64,000 bases of DNA from JAEUMD01 sp937950105 (GTDB taxonomy: Bacteria; Pseudomonadota; Alphaproteobacteria; Rhizobiales; Hyphomicrobiaceae), in NCBI GenBank assembly GCA_036821845.1, contig DAISIT010000003.1, positions 1 through 64,000 on the forward strand. The letters run 5' to 3'. Of the stretch, positions 17,100-25,519 are shown piece after piece (the first letter of the stretch is position 1; the number at the start of each line of letters is the position of its first letter). Position numbers and translations under genes: made by a program. Below the pieces are notes generated by a model. The model worked only from the letters and a program-made list of their open reading frames with translations, did not search any database and was not told the origin of the DNA.

Positions 17100-18053
17100 T
17101 CAGCGCGATCGTGTCACGTGGTATCGGGCCGTCAGGGTGTGCGCGGCGCCGGGTGCGAGCGCGATAGCGTCGTCGGCAGCGTTCGCGGTCTCGACGCACA
17201 GCATGCGCGTGTAGCCGTCGGCGCCCATGTCGCCGAGGCGTGCTGATTTGTCGATCCACGGGTTCCATACCACCGCGCTGCGGCTGCCGCTCGCGTTGAT
17301 GTGGATGCGGTGGCCGCCCGCGCCGTCGTCGATGACGATGTCGCCCGGCGGATCGAAATAGATGCGGTCGACCTCTCCCGCGAAGGTCACGGCGCCCTGC
17401 TGCCGGTGTCGCGTCCGGGCGCCGACGGCATCGATATAGCCGCAGCCGTCGAGACCATCGACGCGAGCTCCCGCAATGTCGCTGACCGCGAAATACGTGT
17501 GCAGCGCCTGCGTCAGCGAGAATGGTGAGGTGCCTGTGTTGGTGGTCGTCAGCGACAGCGTGAGGGTGTCGGCAGTCAGCGAGACGGTAAGCAGCGCTTC
17601 CGCGTCATGCGGCCAGAGCGCGGTTGTTTCCGGCGTGGTCCGGTAGCGGAGCGCGATGGCGCTCTCTGCCGCAGTGGCGCGCGACCAGGCGACGTCCCAG
17701 GGCACACCGCGCACGAAGCCGTGCGCCGGGCGGCCAAAACCGCTGGTGTCGGCGCCGAACCATGGCCAGCACACGGGGGTGCCGCCGCGGATGGACTTGC
17801 CGGGCGTGGGTGCGCTGTCGGGGGAAACCCAGATGACCTCGTGCTCACCCGCCGGCTGCCAGCCGAGCAGTTGCGCGCCGTTGAGCGCAACGCGGGCTGA
17901 AGCCCCGCCGACACGCAACTCGACGAGCGGCGCGACGGCGTGCGCCTCAAACGCAATGCGCCCGGCATGGCCGAAGCGGTCCGCGAGCGCGGCGATGGCG
18001 GCGCCAATGTCGTCCGCCTCGCCGGTGCCGGTTGCGGTCGGTTGCTGGTTCAC
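17100..18053 (-). CDS. Hexose-6-phosphate mutarotase-like protein (aldose 1-epimerase family, YeaD type)
   Basis: About 317 residues with the YeaD-type marks: G-A-Q-L-L-G-W-Q-P, I-R-G-G-T-P-V-C-W-P-W-F-G, H-G-F-V-R (active-site His) and Q-A-L-H-T-Y-F. These proteins interconvert the alpha and beta anomers of sugar 6-phosphates. GTG 18053 is my choice because it falls just after the stop of the gene upstream; the frame is open back to GTG 18116, which would overlap that gene. It is convergent with the P450 gene, with only 6 bp between the stops. No glycolytic gene is adjacent. Confidence 0.88.
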   Translation of the reverse strand: MNQQPTATGTGEADDIGAAIAALADRFGHAGRIAFEAHAVAPLVELRVGGASARVALNGAQLLGWQPAGEHEVIWVSPDSAPTPGKSIRGGTPVCWPWFGADTSGFGRPAHGFVRGVPWDVAWSRATAAESAIALRYRTTPETTALWPHDAEALLTVSLTADTLTLSLTTTNTGTSPFSLTQALHTYFAVSDIAGARVDGLDGCGYIDAVGARTRHRQQGAVTFAGEVDRIYFDPPGDIVIDDGAGGHRIHINASGSRSAVVWNPWIDKSARLGDMGADGYTRMLCVETANAADDAIALAPGAAHTLTARYHVTRSR

Positions 18054-18073
18054 ACCGGTGCCCGCGAAGCGCG

Positions 18074-18535
18074 TCAGTTCGGGAAGTGGATGAGAATCTG
18101 CGCCTTCACCAGCCACGGGAAGTAGGTCTGCAGCAGATGCCCCGCAAACCAGACGACGACGCCGAGCAGGATGATCGCCGGAATCGCCGCGAGTGCCGCC
18201 TTGAGGAAGAACGCGACCAGATGCAGGAAGGGGACGTCGAAACGGGTGACTGTCGCCGGCATCGCGGCGTCAGGCGTCGCAACGTAGGCCGGATCGGGGA
18301 CCGCATAGAACTCCTCGGCGCTCGCGGCGTGGGGGGGCGGCGGCATGGGGTGCGGCTGCGCCGCCATGGCTGGCTGATGCGCCGCCGGGGCGCCCATCGG
18401 CAGCGCCTCGCGCGCCGCCTGCGCGCGCTCGGCTTCCATCCGCTCGCGGGCTTCCCGCTCGCGCGCATCGCGCTCGCGACGCAGCGTGCGCGGCAGATCG
18501 TCCGGGCCGCCGTCCGCTGTCATGGAATAGCTCAT
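18074..18535 (-). CDS. Small membrane protein with charged N-terminus, unknown
   Basis: A 153-residue protein. Residues 15-45 are a strongly charged Arg/Glu helix (R-E-R-D-A-R-E-R-E-A-R-E-R-M), followed by a Pro/His/Met-rich linker, a single long membrane segment (L-V-A-F-F-L-K-A-A-L-A-A-I-P-A-I-I-L-L-G-V-V-V) and a short tail. The layout suggests a tail-anchored protein with a cytoplasmic coiled coil. I know no function. ATG 18535 has gagggtg upstream. It probably forms a transcription unit with the mutarotase downstream and is divergent from apt. Confidence 0.65.
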   Translation of the reverse strand: MSYSMTADGGPDDLPRTLRRERDAREREARERMEAERAQAAREALPMGAPAAHQPAMAAQPHPMPPPPHAASAEEFYAVPDPAYVATPDAAMPATVTRFDVPFLHLVAFFLKAALAAIPAIILLGVVVWFAGHLLQTYFPWLVKAQILIHFPN

Positions 18536-18776
18536 GGAGACACCCTCGCTTTCGTGCGCCTCTGCAACCTGGGTCTGCGCAAAGAACTGGTGCGCGTCGC
18601 GACCGCCCGGTTACGAAAATCCTGTCGATCAACTGCGGCGCCAATGGCGCCGAACCGCGGCGAAAAACGGTGCGACCTCGGGCCGCTTCCGAATCGTGCC
18701 GCGACGCGTGCCAGTTTCCTACACTTGCAGGACGGATATTGCTAATTTGCGCCGTGAATTTGACCGGGAGGGGCAT

Positions 18777-19307
18777 TTGGCTGGTTTGAAGGACCTCGTT
18801 CGCACGATTCCCGACTATCCCAAGCCCGGCATCATGTTTCGCGACGTGACGACGCTGCTCGGCGACGCACAGGGGTTCAAGGCGGCGGTGGCGCAGATGG
18901 CGGAGCCGTATCGCACGCGGCCGGTGGACGCGGTGGCCGGCATCGAGGCACGCGGCTTCATCCTCGGCGGCGCCATCGCCGATCGCCTGGGGTGCGGGTT
19001 CATCCCGATCCGCAAGAAGGGTAAGCTGCCGTGGAAGACGATCGGCGAGTCGTATCAACTCGAGTACGGCGTCGACGTCATCGAAATGCACGAGGATGCG
19101 TGCACGCCGGGTGAGCGCGTGCTGATCGTCGACGATCTGATCGCGACCGGTGGCACGGCGGAGGCGGCGGCGAAGCTGATCCGCCGTTCGCAGGGGCAGG
19201 TGGTGGGCGCAACCTTCATCATCGATCTGCCGGAACTGGGCGGCACCCGCCGGCTTCAGGATCTCGGCATCGAGGTACACGCGCTGATGGCTTTCGAGGG
19301 ACACTGA
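18777..19307 (+). CDS. apt: Adenine phosphoribosyltransferase
   Basis: A 176-residue enzyme that joins adenine to PRPP to give AMP. The PRPP-binding loop reads V-L-I-V-D-D-L-I-A-T-G-G-T-A, and the family opening I-P-D-Y-P-K-P-G-I-M-F-R-D-V-T-T-L-L is intact. No ATG fits: TTG 18777 lies three bases after a very strong ribosome-binding site (gggagggg, 18766-18773), and a second TTG at 18786 is possible. The stop overlaps the next start (TGATG). With mtnA and an aldolase downstream, the adenine is likely to come from methylthioadenosine. Confidence 0.95.
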   Translation: MAGLKDLVRTIPDYPKPGIMFRDVTTLLGDAQGFKAAVAQMAEPYRTRPVDAVAGIEARGFILGGAIADRLGCGFIPIRKKGKLPWKTIGESYQLEYGVDVIEMHEDACTPGERVLIVDDLIATGGTAEAAAKLIRRSQGQVVGATFIIDLPELGGTRRLQDLGIEVHALMAFEGH

Positions 19308-19573
19308 TGACCGGTTCGCACGACGAAAAATCCGGCAAGAATGTTCGCATGAGCCGTGACGCCGCGGTGACGGCCAACGCCGTCGCCTGCGTCAAGCAGT
19401 GGCGGATGGCGCCCAAGACACCGGTCGCCTGCCCGTATTGCGGCGTTCCGGGTGTCGAGATCGTGGACCGCTCGACGCGGCCGATCGCCGAGTGGTACGC
19501 GTTCCGTTGCAAGGCCTGCGGCCTCGACGATGCCCTGGCCATTGCGATGCCGTTCCATCGGCCGCTGCTGTGA
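19307..19573 (+). CDS. Small zinc-ribbon protein, unknown
   Basis: An 88-residue protein translationally coupled to apt (TGATG overlap at 19305-19309). It has two CxxC knuckles 30 residues apart (C-P-Y-C-G-V-P-G and R-C-K-A-C-G-L), enough for one zinc ribbon, and no other domain. Such proteins often bind nucleic acid or act as adaptors. There is no known link to purine salvage apart from position. Confidence 0.72.
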   Translation: MTGSHDEKSGKNVRMSRDAAVTANAVACVKQWRMAPKTPVACPYCGVPGVEIVDRSTRPIAEWYAFRCKACGLDDALAIAMPFHRPLL

Positions 19574-19685
19574 GGCCCCCGGGGCAGCGGCCGAACGCGA
19601 ACCCGCACGGGGACCAGCGCGCGCCGTGATGAACCGCGCCGGATGCCGCGATCGTGCGCGCATCGCTCGATGGAGGTTCGGGTCC

Positions 19686-20129
19686 ATGGCCCCCGCCAAG
19701 ACATATCGCGAGAGTTTCGAGGGTTGGCTCTCGGGTCTGATGCAGTGGGACGATGTCGAAGCGGTGCTCCACCGCATCGCCGCCGAACCCGAGGGCTGGT
19801 GGATCTACGAGACGGCGCGCGAACTGCCCGTCGCGACCGAACCTCCGGCCTCGCTGCGTGCGCGTCTCGACGACATCCTCGCGTTCCTGCGCCGCCATCA
19901 CCGCGCCGACTATTGTGGCTTCGCCTACGTCGACGACAAGACCGCGCCGGCGCTCCTGAAGGTCTATGACCCGCGCAATGCCAGCGCCTGCAGCCTCGCC
20001 GCGCCGCTGCCGGTCTTCACCATTTCGCGGGCGAGGCCGGAGCGCCTGCCCTTCGACGCGGCGGAGGCGGAGAGCGTACCGGATCGCGGCCTGTTCGGCC
20101 GTCTGTTCAAAGGCGTGTCGTCGCCATGA
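19686..20129 (+). CDS. Unknown 147-residue protein, coupled to mtnA
   Basis: It starts at ATG 19686 behind ggagg. No signal peptide, membrane segment or known motif is seen. The middle is rich in Trp and charged residues (W-L-S-G-L-M-Q-W-D-D, G-W-W-I-Y-E-T-A), and the rest is compact and globular in composition. Its stop overlaps the mtnA start (ATGA), so it is almost certainly cotranslated with mtnA. No function is proposed. Confidence 0.7.
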   Translation: MAPAKTYRESFEGWLSGLMQWDDVEAVLHRIAAEPEGWWIYETARELPVATEPPASLRARLDDILAFLRRHHRADYCGFAYVDDKTAPALLKVYDPRNASACSLAAPLPVFTISRARPERLPFDAAEAESVPDRGLFGRLFKGVSSP

Positions 20130-21229
20130 GGATCGCCGGCCAGCCGATGCGCACCATCCGTCTCGCGGCGGATGGCGGCGACGTCGAGATCATCGACCAG
20201 ACCCTGCTGCCGCACCGGCTCGAGATGGCGACGCTCGCCACTTCGGAGGACGCGGCGCGCGCCATCCGCACCATGCAGGTGCGCGGGGCGCCGCTGATCG
20301 GCGCGACGGCGGCCTACGGCATGGCGCTCGCCATGCGCGAGGACGCGACGGATGCTGGTATCGAGCGGGCCAGTGCGCATCTCCTGAAGCAGCGGCCGAC
20401 CGCAGTCAACCTGCGCTGGGCGCTCGACGAGATGCGCGCGGCACTGCACGGCGTGCCGGTTCAGGATCGTGTACGCGCGGCTTACGCGAAGGCGGCCGCG
20501 ATCGCGGACGAGGATGTCGAGACGTGCCGGCGCATCGGCATCAACGGCCTCGCGCTGATCCGCGCCATCGCCGCGCAGAAGCGCGAGGGCGAGCGCGTCA
20601 ATGTCCTTACGCACTGCAACGCCGGCTGGCTCGCGTGCGTCGACTGGGGCACGGCGACGGCACCGGTCTACATGGCGCACGATGCCGGCATTCCCGTGCA
20701 CGTCTGGGTGGACGAGACGCGCCCGCGCAACCAGGGCGCGGCGCTCACCGCCTTCGAGCTCGGCGCGCACGGCGTGCCGCACACCATCATCGCCGACAAT
20801 GCCGGCGGCCATCTGATGCAGCGGGGCGAGGTCGATCTCGTCATCGTCGGTACCGATCGCGTCACGGCCAACGGTGACGTGGCGAACAAGATCGGCACCT
20901 ACCTGAAGGCGCTCGCCGCCGCCGACAACGGCGTGCCGTTCTATGTCGCGTTGCCGTACTCGACCATCGACTGGTCACTCGACGACGGGCGGCGCATCGA
21001 GATCGAGGAACGCTCGGCGGAAGAAGTGCTGCGGTTGCAGGGCCGCATGGCGGACGGCGCCGTCGTCACGGTGGACATCGCAGCGCCCGGTTCGCCTGCC
21101 GCCAACCCGGCCTTCGACGTGACGCCGGCTCGGCTCGTCACCGGCCTCGTCACCGAGCGTGGCGTCACGCCCGCCAGCCGCGAAGGGCTGCTGTCGCTCT
21201 ATCCGGAGCGACAGGTGCTCACAGCATGA
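20126..21229 (+). CDS. mtnA: Methylthioribose-1-phosphate isomerase
   Basis: A 367-residue enzyme that converts 5-methylthioribose 1-phosphate to the ribulose form. The catalytic cysteine is C164 in T-H-C-N-A-G and the aspartate is D244 in G-T-D-R-V, a spacing that matches the B. subtilis enzyme. R-G-A-P-L-I-G near residue 53 is also conserved. ATGA overlap with the gene before it, and possible ATGA overlap with the gene after it, place it within one operon. mtnP, mtnK, mtnB, mtnC and mtnD are absent from this window; the aldolase three genes downstream suggests a shorter route (see findings). Confidence 0.96.
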   Translation: MRIAGQPMRTIRLAADGGDVEIIDQTLLPHRLEMATLATSEDAARAIRTMQVRGAPLIGATAAYGMALAMREDATDAGIERASAHLLKQRPTAVNLRWALDEMRAALHGVPVQDRVRAAYAKAAAIADEDVETCRRIGINGLALIRAIAAQKREGERVNVLTHCNAGWLACVDWGTATAPVYMAHDAGIPVHVWVDETRPRNQGAALTAFELGAHGVPHTIIADNAGGHLMQRGEVDLVIVGTDRVTANGDVANKIGTYLKALAAADNGVPFYVALPYSTIDWSLDDGRRIEIEERSAEEVLRLQGRMADGAVVTVDIAAPGSPAANPAFDVTPARLVTGLVTERGVTPASREGLLSLYPERQVLTA

Positions 21230-21330
21230 ACCCCGTCAGGGCTTCCGTTGGCCTCTGGCGGAACGGGTTTGCGTTTCCCATGTCGATGGTGGATCGGGCG
21301 GCAGCCCGTAGCAAAGGAGCCTCCGTCATC

Positions 21331-21687
21331 ATGAACGCAGGGATCGTCGTTTCTGCCGCGATTGTGGCCGCCGTTCTGGCGCCGTCCGGCGTCTCCGCGC
21401 ATCACGGCTGGGGCAGCTACGATGCCGCCAATCCCCTGACCATCGAAGGCGTGATCGAAACCTCGAAATTCGAGAACCCGCATGCGACCATCACGGTCCG
21501 CGCCAACGACAAGGTGTGGACGGTCACGCTGGCGCCGACGTCACGCATGCTGGCGCGCGGAGCGAGCGCCGAAATGATCGCGGTCGGCGCCAACATCAAG
21601 GCGTATGGTTATGCCTCGCGCGCAGAGAAGGACGAGATGCGCGCCGAACGCATCACGGCGGGAGACAAGACGATCGAGATGCGTTGA
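21331..21687 (+). CDS. DUF6152-family exported protein
   Basis: A 118-residue protein with a signal peptide (M-N-A-G-I-V-V-S-A-A-I-V-A-A-V-L-A) cut near S-A. The mature part opens H-H-G-W-G-S-Y-D, the mark of DUF6152, followed by a small beta-barrel-like domain (E-N-P-H-A-T-I-T-V). Function is unknown; the His pair could bind metal. I chose ATG 21331 (aaaggag at 21314) because it opens the signal peptide. ATG 21226 overlapping the mtnA stop is the alternative. Its stop overlaps the next start. Confidence 0.82.
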   Translation: MNAGIVVSAAIVAAVLAPSGVSAHHGWGSYDAANPLTIEGVIETSKFENPHATITVRANDKVWTVTLAPTSRMLARGASAEMIAVGANIKAYGYASRAEKDEMRAERITAGDKTIEMR

Positions 21688-22175
21688 TGGTCGAGGGCGC
21701 GCCTCAACTGCTGGTCGACATCGAGCAGTCGGGGTTCGCTGCGTTCGTGCGCCAGTCGCCGTGGTTCTATGCTGCCGCCAACGTCGTCCACATCCTCGGT
21801 CTCGCCATCTTTTTCGCGGCGATTGCGATCATGGACGTGCGGCTTCTCGGCGGGCTCGCCGCCTGCGTGCCCGGCGATATCGTCTTTCCCGCGCGGCGCG
21901 TCGCCATCGGCGCATTACTGGTGCAGATCGCCAGCGGACTGGTGCTGTTCGCAGCAGAAGCGAGCCACGTCGCCCTCAATCCTGTGTTCCAGATCAAACT
22001 GGTGCTCATCGCCATCGCGCTCGCCAACGTGGCGCTGGTGACGGCGGCAATGCGACCGTCTATGCGTGAGCAAGCGGGCTTCAGGTTGCCATCTCTGGTG
22101 CGGGTCGGTGCGATCGCATCGCTGGTGCTGTGGCTCGCCGTGGCTGCGGCGGGGCGGTTGATCGCATACCTCTGA
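21687..22175 (+). CDS. DUF6644-family membrane protein
   Basis: A 162-residue protein with four membrane segments. W-F-Y-A-A-A-N-V-V-H-I-L-G-L-A-I-F-F and the later conserved Arg/Leu stretch fit DUF6644, often found directly behind DUF6152. Histidines sit inside membrane segments (V-V-H-I-L-G and A-S-H-V-A), which leaves open a heme- or metal-binding role. Start and previous stop overlap (TGATG). Confidence 0.82.
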   Translation: MVEGAPQLLVDIEQSGFAAFVRQSPWFYAAANVVHILGLAIFFAAIAIMDVRLLGGLAACVPGDIVFPARRVAIGALLVQIASGLVLFAAEASHVALNPVFQIKLVLIAIALANVALVTAAMRPSMREQAGFRLPSLVRVGAIASLVLWLAVAAAGRLIAYL

Positions 22176-22210
22176 CGCGAGCGGCAGAGGCGAGCAGGGG
22201 AGCGGACGGC

Positions 22211-22972
22211 ATGGACCAGCGGCGCGCTGCAGCGGACTCGAGCTCAGGCGACGAGCAGAGCGTGCGTGCGTGCCTGCTGGCGACGGCGCTGGAAATGAGC
22301 CGCAAGGGCTTGTCACCGGGCCGATCCGGCAACGTCTCGGCCCGTTTCCGTGATGGCATGCTGATCACACCAACCGGGATCGCCTACGAGGAGCTGACGC
22401 CCGACCAGATGGTTCGCGTCGCCGCCGACGGGACGACCGCGCCCGGCGCGCTGAAGCCGTCGAGCGAGTGGCGGTTTCATCTCGCGGCCTATGCGGCGCG
22501 GCCCGACATGCACGCGGTCGTGCACACGCACTCGCTGCACGCGACGGTGCTCGCGTGCGCACACAAGGCGATCCCGGCCTTCCACTACATGGTGGCGGTG
22601 GCAGGGGGCAGCGACATTCCGCTGGTGCCGTATGCGCTGTTCGGCAGCGAGCATCTGGCCCGCTACGTCGCCGAAGGTCTCGCCGAGCGCAATGCCTGCC
22701 TGATGGCCAACCACGGCCAGATCGCCATCGGCACGACGCTCGCTGCGGCGCTGGAACTCGCCTTCGAGGTCGAGGTGCTGGCCGAGCAGTACGTCAAGGT
22801 GCTGCTGCTCGGGGCGCCGCACGTGCTCGGCGCGGATGCGATGGCCGAGGTGATGCAGCGCTTCAAGAGCTATGGGCAGAACGCCCAGATCGCGGAGAGC
22901 CCCGGAAGCGGCAAGGCAACCGCGCCGGCTTCGGCGGCACGCCGCAAACCCGCCCGCAAGCGTGACTGCTGA
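22211..22972 (+). CDS. Class II aldolase (fuculose-1-phosphate aldolase type)
   Basis: A 253-residue zinc aldolase. The zinc ligands H105, H107 (V-V-H-T-H-S) and H168 (A-N-H-G), the catalytic E86 (P-S-S-E-W) and the phosphate loop S-G-N-V-S (39-43) are all present. Class II aldolases split sugar 1-phosphates into DHAP and an aldehyde. Sharing a run with mtnA, this one could act on 5-methylthioribulose 1-phosphate, as in the known DHAP shunt; MtnB dehydratases share this fold, so the alternative is a dehydratase. ATG 22211 follows ggggag. A basic 20-residue tail is extra to the family core. Confidence 0.88.
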   Translation: MDQRRAAADSSSGDEQSVRACLLATALEMSRKGLSPGRSGNVSARFRDGMLITPTGIAYEELTPDQMVRVAADGTTAPGALKPSSEWRFHLAAYAARPDMHAVVHTHSLHATVLACAHKAIPAFHYMVAVAGGSDIPLVPYALFGSEHLARYVAEGLAERNACLMANHGQIAIGTTLAAALELAFEVEVLAEQYVKVLLLGAPHVLGADAMAEVMQRFKSYGQNAQIAESPGSGKATAPASAARRKPARKRDC

Positions 22973-23108
22973 CCACGCTTTGACGCAAGACTGTGCTCGC
23001 GCATTCGCCCTTCCCATATGAAACCTGAACTGCGCGCTCGGCTTTGACCGGCCGTTCGGATAGGTTGACGCATCGTCGGACCGAAACTTCATCCTGAGGA
23101 ACTGCGCC

Positions 23109-24584
23109 CTGATCGCCTTCGACAACAGCTACGCGACGCTTCCTGATCGCTTCTACACGCGCACACTGCCGACGCCGGTGCGCGAGCCGGCCCTGCTGCG
23201 CCTGAATGCCCCGGTCGCGCGCGCGCTCGGGCTCGACGCGGACTGGCTCGCTTCGAGCGAAGGCGTCGCCATGCTCGCCGGCAACAGCGTGCCTGAGGGC
23301 GCATCTCCGATCGCACAGGCTTATGCCGGACACCAGTTCGGCGGCTTCTCGCCGCAGCTCGGCGATGGTCGCGCCATCCTGCTCGGCGAGGTGATCGCGC
23401 CGTCGGGCGAGCGCTTCGATCTGCAACTCAAGGGTTCCGGGCCGACGCCGTGGTCGCGCCGTGGCGATGGTCGGGCCGCGCTCGGACCCGTGCTGCGCGA
23501 ATACATCGTCAGCGAGGCCATGGCGGCGCTCGGTATCCCGACGACGCGGGCGCTGGCCGCCGTGTCCACGGGAGAGCATGTCCTGCGCGAGGAGCCCTTG
23601 CCCGGTGCCGTGCTGGTGCGCGTCGCGGCAAGCCATGTGCGCGTCGGCACGTTCCAGTTTTTTGCCGCGCGTGGCGATGCGGAGGCGGTGCGCGTGCTCG
23701 CCGACTACGTCATCGACCGCCACTACCCGCAAGCGCGCGAGGCCGACAACGACTACGTCGCGCTGCTGGATCTCGTCATCGCGCGACAAGCCGCCCTGAT
23801 CGCGCGCTGGATGCACGTCGGCTTCATCCACGGCGTCATGAACACCGACAACATGTCGATCGCCGGCGAGACCATCGACTACGGCCCGTGCGCCTTCATG
23901 GACGACTACAACGCCGGGCAGGTCTATTCATCGATCGACCATCAGGGCCGCTACGCCTTCGCCAACCAGCCGGCCATCGGCCAGTGGAACCTGGCGCGCT
24001 TCGCCGAAACGCTGCTGCCGCTCATCGCCTCCGACCAAAACCTCGCGGTGAAGATCGCGACCGACATGATCGAGCGCTTCCCGGTGCCGTTCGTCGTCGC
24101 CTACGCGCCGGGGCTGACGCGCAAGATCGGCATCCTCAACGTCGGCGTGGTGCGTGAGGACGTGACGCTGGTGGAGGACCTGCTCGGCTTGATGGCGGCG
24201 GCGAGTGCCGACTACACGCTGACGTTCCGCCGGCTTGCCGACGCAGAGACATCCGGCGCGGCAAGCGACGAAGTGAAGAGCATGCTCGGCGGCGGCGACG
24301 CGGCGGCGACGTGGCTGTCACGCTGGCGTGCGCGCCTTGCGGGCGAAGCAGGCAACGCGGGAACGCGGCGTGCCCTCATGCGCGCGGCCAATCCGCTCTA
24401 CATCGCGCGCAATCACCTCGTCGAGGAGGCCCTGGCTGCCGCCACCGCAAGCGGTGACCTTCGCCCCTTTGACGAACTGGTGGCGGTTCTCCAGCACCCG
24501 TTCGACGAGCAGCCGGGCAAAGAACGCTTCGCGACACCACCGCGCGCCGATCAGATCGTGCATGCGACCTTCTGCGGCACGTGA
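23109..24584 (+). CDS. selO: SelO family protein adenylyltransferase
   Basis: A pseudokinase-fold protein that in this family moves AMP from ATP onto Ser/Thr/Tyr of redox proteins. The body is typical: L-Q-L-K-G-S-G-P-T-P-W-S-R-R-G-D-G-R-A, then N-T-D-N-M-S-I and I-D-Y-G-P-C-A-F. The C-terminus ends T-F-C-G-T, keeping the conserved Cys. The family N-terminus (I-A-F-D-N-S-Y-A-T-L-P) lies upstream of the first ATG/GTG/TTG (GTG 23178), and the frame is open only back to 23064 with no standard start. CTG 23109, eight bases after tgagga, is my best guess for the start, giving 491 residues. Confidence 0.9.
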   Translation: MIAFDNSYATLPDRFYTRTLPTPVREPALLRLNAPVARALGLDADWLASSEGVAMLAGNSVPEGASPIAQAYAGHQFGGFSPQLGDGRAILLGEVIAPSGERFDLQLKGSGPTPWSRRGDGRAALGPVLREYIVSEAMAALGIPTTRALAAVSTGEHVLREEPLPGAVLVRVAASHVRVGTFQFFAARGDAEAVRVLADYVIDRHYPQAREADNDYVALLDLVIARQAALIARWMHVGFIHGVMNTDNMSIAGETIDYGPCAFMDDYNAGQVYSSIDHQGRYAFANQPAIGQWNLARFAETLLPLIASDQNLAVKIATDMIERFPVPFVVAYAPGLTRKIGILNVGVVREDVTLVEDLLGLMAAASADYTLTFRRLADAETSGAASDEVKSMLGGGDAAATWLSRWRARLAGEAGNAGTRRALMRAANPLYIARNHLVEEALAAATASGDLRPFDELVAVLQHPFDEQPGKERFATPPRADQIVHATFCGT

Positions 24585-24651
24585 CGTGGCGGGAGAAGCC
24601 GCGAGGCTCATGCGCGCGGCAACACCGGCAAACCGCGATCTCGAGCGTGTA

Positions 24652-24927
24652 TTACTGCGCCTGCGCGCGGCAACGCCGCAACAGCGCACGGTTGCGACAG
24701 AACTCCGGCGGCTCGTCGGCGTCGAAGCTCAAGTCGCTCACCCACTCCATACACGCGGTCGGATAGGGGCAGACGAGGCAGTTGTGGCTCGCCTCGGCTA
24801 CGGTCGCGCCGCCGCAGCGGCGCACCAGTTGGCTGCGATCGGCGCCGATGCGCTCGATCATGTCGTTGAGCCGGCGTGCGCGACGCTCGACGTGGTGGAA
24901 CATGGGCCAGTCGGTCAGCCGTTCCAT
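24652..24927 (-). CDS. DUF6455-family small cysteine protein
   Basis: A 91-residue protein opening at ATG 24927 with ggaggg upstream. C-L-V-C-P-Y-P-T-A-C-M-E-W and P-E-F-C-R-N are the four-cysteine pattern of DUF6455, a family of short soluble proteins of unknown role that could hold a metal or an iron-sulfur cluster. It is convergent with selO. The frame is open to 25032, but the extra part lacks family similarity. Confidence 0.75.
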   Translation of the reverse strand: MERLTDWPMFHHVERRARRLNDMIERIGADRSQLVRRCGGATVAEASHNCLVCPYPTACMEWVSDLSFDADEPPEFCRNRALLRRCRAQAQ

Positions 24928-25177
24928 GGCACCCTCCGCTTCTGCGGCGGTCCTTCCCGGCCGGTACGCCGGTGAGCCGTCTTTTGCAGGGCGCTGCCGC
25001 AGGATCGGCAGCACTTCAGTGATCGTAGGCACCGAGTTCCTGCTTGGCCATGCGACCCGTTCGGTCAGGTGGTGAGTGATTTCGTCGCTGACGGGCCATC
25101 CGGCCCGATCGGCCCGTATCTACGGGCGTTTTCGACCGGGCGGACGTCTGTGCAGGCTGTACGCTTTTGTACGGGCG
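24928..25177. other. Intergenic region, no gene
   Basis: 250 bp upstream of the DUF6455 gene and downstream of the MoaD-like gene. CGGGC/GCCCG blocks recur at 25089-25160 and can form small hairpins that may end the MoaD-like transcript. Nothing else is seen. Confidence 0.4.
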
Positions 25178-25519
25178 TCACACCACGGGGGCGCCGTAGC
25201 CGTAGCTGTACGGGACCGGGCCCGAGAACGCGATCACGTCGCCGTCGTCGACCACGACGTCCTCGTTGACAACACCGCCCTGATAGAGACCGGGCGTGAT
25301 GTCGCGGCCATTGCGCAGCACCAGAAAGATCTCGGGCAGCGGCAGTGCGAACATGCGAATGAGATCACCGACCGTGGTGCCCGCGGCAACCTCGAGCGGT
25401 CGCGCGACGCCGTCGACGCCACTGTATTTGGCGAGGCTGTTGAAAAAGCGGGCCTCGATGGCGAGGGTCACGCCGTCGGCATTGTGGCCGATGCGTGCTG
25501 AAGCGTTGAGATTGCTCAT
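25178..25519 (-). CDS. MoaD/ThiS-like beta-grasp protein without terminal Gly-Gly
   Basis: A 113-residue protein. I-E-A-R-F-F-N-S-L-A-K-Y, T-T-V-G-D-L-I and V-V-D-D-G-D-V-I-A-F-S-G-P-V lay out the ubiquitin-like beta-grasp fold of MoaD and ThiS. The usual end is Gly-Gly, needed for thiocarboxylate formation; here the end is Y-G-Y-G-A-P-V-V, so normal sulfur transfer is not possible unless the tail is trimmed after G108 or G110, which I do not propose. ATG 25519 has ggag upstream. No adenylating partner is adjacent. Confidence 0.72.
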   Translation of the reverse strand: MSNLNASARIGHNADGVTLAIEARFFNSLAKYSGVDGVARPLEVAAGTTVGDLIRMFALPLPEIFLVLRNGRDITPGLYQGGVVNEDVVVDDGDVIAFSGPVPYSYGYGAPVV

